A stretch of 15,101 bases of DNA from Treponema sp. GTDB taxonomy: Bacteria; Spirochaetota; Spirochaetia; Treponematales; Breznakiellaceae. Every line of letters begins with the position of its first letter. The first letter of the stretch is position 1. Location of the stretch: contig JAITON010000198.1 of assembly GCA_031289935.1 (NCBI GenBank), positions 1 through 15,101 on the forward strand. Reading direction: 5' to 3'. Positions 13,526 to 15,101 of the stretch are shown here, in pieces. Made by a program: the position numbers and the translations under genes. The notes below the pieces were generated by a model. The model ran no database searches, was not told the DNA's origin, and saw nothing but the letters and a program-made list of their open reading frames with translations.

Positions 13526-15101
13526 GGCGATTCCCAGCCTGGGTCCTCTCTCTGATACTTTCGGCTGCGGCCCTCTCCTGTGCCGGTACACCGGCGGCGG
13601 GGGAGGGTATCCCGGTAACGCCACCTCTAGACAGTGCCGGTATCAGCGCCGGGATCCGTTCCCTGGTGGAGACCGGGACGCCCGTTTCCCTGACCAGGGC
13701 CCTGGAAGAGATCCGGGCCCGTGGTTTGGGGGATTCCGAGTTTGGCCGGGTCATGGTCGCCGTTATTGCCGCGCTCTGGCAGAGCCTCTATGCCGATCTA
13801 CCGGCGTCCTATCCCCGGGCGGACCCGCCCCAGAACCATGTCTATGCCCGGATTCTTCGGGAGGCGGCGCAGGGCAATTATAGCTCCCCGGTGGAGGATT
13901 CCCAGGACTATCTTTCCCTGGCGCTTCCCTTCCTGGCTCTCATGCCGGTAAACGCCGGCTCCGACCCTGCCCGGCTCCGGGCCGCCGAACCGGCCCTGCT
14001 GAGAGCCCGTGATATCCGGCCCGATGCGGCGCCGGTTTTTTATTTTCTGGGGCTGGTCTACGAGTATACCAGCCGTCTGGAGCAAGCCCTGGAAGTCTAC
14101 GCCCGGGCCTGGGAGCTTTCCCCGGAATGTCACCCCGCAGCCCTGGGCCTGGTCCGAACCCTGGGAGCCCTGGAGCGGCCCGGGGAATCAATCAGCCTGT
14201 TGACGGACATGAGCGTTCGCTATCCCGGCAACGATACAGTCAAGCGGCTCCTGGCCCAGGCCTATTACCAGAGCGGGGATTGGAACGGCGCGGAACCGGT
14301 CCTTGCCGGGCTCCTGGAGCTGCGCCCCGAAGACGCCGGGCTCATACTGATGCAGATCCGGGTCTACCTGGAACTGCGCCGCTACAGCCAGGCCCGGGAA
14401 CTGCTCAGCCGCTACAGCCAGCTTTACCCCGACAACCGGAGTTCCCTGCTTCTGCGGGCCCGGCTCCAGGCCGAAGGTTCCTCCAACCGCAGCGCCGCCC
14501 TGACTTGCCTCCGCAGCCTCCTGGCCTCCTGGCCCGATGACCTGGAGGCCGCCGAATATATCACCCGGCTGCTCCTGGATTCGAGCCGTCCCGAAGACAT
14601 TGCCGAGGGCCGCCGCTACCTGGAGAGCCTCCTGGCCCGGCCCGGTCCCTCCCTGGAAGTCATCAGTATGGCCTTTCGGGATGCAGTCTCGAGGGAAGCC
14701 TGGGAAGAGGCCCGGCCCTCTATGGAGCGGGTATTAGCCGAACGCCGTTCTTCCCAGGACCTCCTCGACGCCTATCAGCTTGAACATGCCCTGGGGAACT
14801 ACCAGGCCGCCCTGGTCTACGCCCGGGAGCTCTATCAAAGAGAACCCGCCAACGAGGAAGGGATCCTCGCCTATGCCGCCGCCCTCGTTGACACCGGGGG
14901 GTACTTCGAAGCGGGCCGGCTCATCAACAACCGCCTGGCCGTCCTGCCCCAGGGAAGCTTCAAGGGGAGGTACTACTACCTGCGGAGCCGCCTGCAAGTT
15001 ACCGATGAAATGATCCAGGAGGACCTCCGGTCCTGCCTCTACGAGGACCCCCGCAACCTGGACGCCCTCATGGCCCTGATTGAGTTCTACCACAGCCGGA
15101 A
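13522..15101 (+). CDS. Large TPR-repeat lipoprotein (partial, runs off the window)
   Basis: The reading frame stays open from ATG 13522 to the window end, giving at least 526 residues. The N-terminus is a lipoprotein signal (MRRFPAWVLSLILSAAALSC, Cys20 in the relaxed lipobox ALSC). Tetratricopeptide-like repeats appear along the chain, for example at about 170-215 (VFYFLGLVYEYTSRLEQAL), 238-305 (RLLAQAYYQSGDWNGA, LRRYSQARELLSRYSQ) and 413-480 (AYQLEHALGNYQAALVYARE). It contains many Arg, Leu and Ala residues and is very GC-rich. Its ATG overlaps the membrane-protein stop in ATGA, so it is translated by coupling. It may act as an envelope scaffold. Its end and full domain content lie outside the window. 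Confidence 0.88.
   Translation, partial: MRRFPAWVLSLILSAAALSCAGTPAAGEGIPVTPPLDSAGISAGIRSLVETGTPVSLTRALEEIRARGLGDSEFGRVMVAVIAALWQSLYADLPASYPRADPPQNHVYARILREAAQGNYSSPVEDSQDYLSLALPFLALMPVNAGSDPARLRAAEPALLRARDIRPDAAPVFYFLGLVYEYTSRLEQALEVYARAWELSPECHPAALGLVRTLGALERPGESISLLTDMSVRYPGNDTVKRLLAQAYYQSGDWNGAEPVLAGLLELRPEDAGLILMQIRVYLELRRYSQARELLSRYSQLYPDNRSSLLLRARLQAEGSSNRSAALTCLRSLLASWPDDLEAAEYITRLLLDSSRPEDIAEGRRYLESLLARPGPSLEVISMAFRDAVSREAWEEARPSMERVLAERRSSQDLLDAYQLEHALGNYQAALVYARELYQREPANEEGILAYAAALVDTGGYFEAGRLINNRLAVLPQGSFKGRYYYLRSRLQVTDEMIQEDLRSCLYEDPRNLDALMALIEFYHSR

Overview
The window is GC-rich, gene-dense bacterial DNA. The proteins look like those of a host- or gut-associated spirochaete of the Treponema group. 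This is inferred from two things: the lipoproteins have relaxed lipoboxes (LFVGC, ALSC), and the envelope genes resemble treponemal ones only loosely. No rRNA, tRNA or single-copy marker is present to confirm it.

Region 1 (1-537) holds the last codons of an upstream gene (3-98) and then about 440 bases with no convincing gene. Those bases carry a 21-bp tandem array of hairpin units (130-339), a short A-rich 12-bp repeat, and a strong extended -10 promoter (422-450). The promoter starts an mRNA whose first 50 nt can fold into a hairpin.

Region 2 (538-9418, + strand) is a catabolic operon. It encodes a sugar-binding lipoprotein, an intrinsic terminator, two MalF/MalG-type permeases, and a GH94 phosphorylase that matches the N,N'-diacetylchitobiose phosphorylase type rather than the cellobiose type. 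Three closely packed genes for D-amino-acid chemistry follow: a D-threonine aldolase/D-serine dehydratase-like PLP enzyme, an N-acyl-D-amino-acid deacylase, and a RidA-family enamine/imine deaminase. A likely scheme is that chitobiose (GlcNAc2) is imported and cleaved by phosphate to GlcNAc-1-P and GlcNAc, while acylated D-amino acids are deacylated and deaminated with RidA clearing the reactive intermediate. No ABC ATPase is encoded here, so a shared MsiK/MalK-type ATPase must come from elsewhere.

Region 3 (9419-9569) separates two convergent operons. It holds a second tandem array of about 22 bp whose units are also hairpins with a GAGCC/GGCTC core.

Region 4 (9570-12924, - strand) is a cell-envelope operon. 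In transcription order it encodes a TPR lipoprotein, a MltD-like lytic transglycosylase with two LysM domains, and a secreted protein of unknown function.

Region 5 (12925-15101) starts with two back-to-back promoters whose -35 boxes overlap in the palindrome CTTGGCAAG. Both appear to produce leaderless mRNAs. The + strand promoter drives a six-helix membrane protein and, overlapping it by 4 bases, a large TPR lipoprotein that runs off the window.
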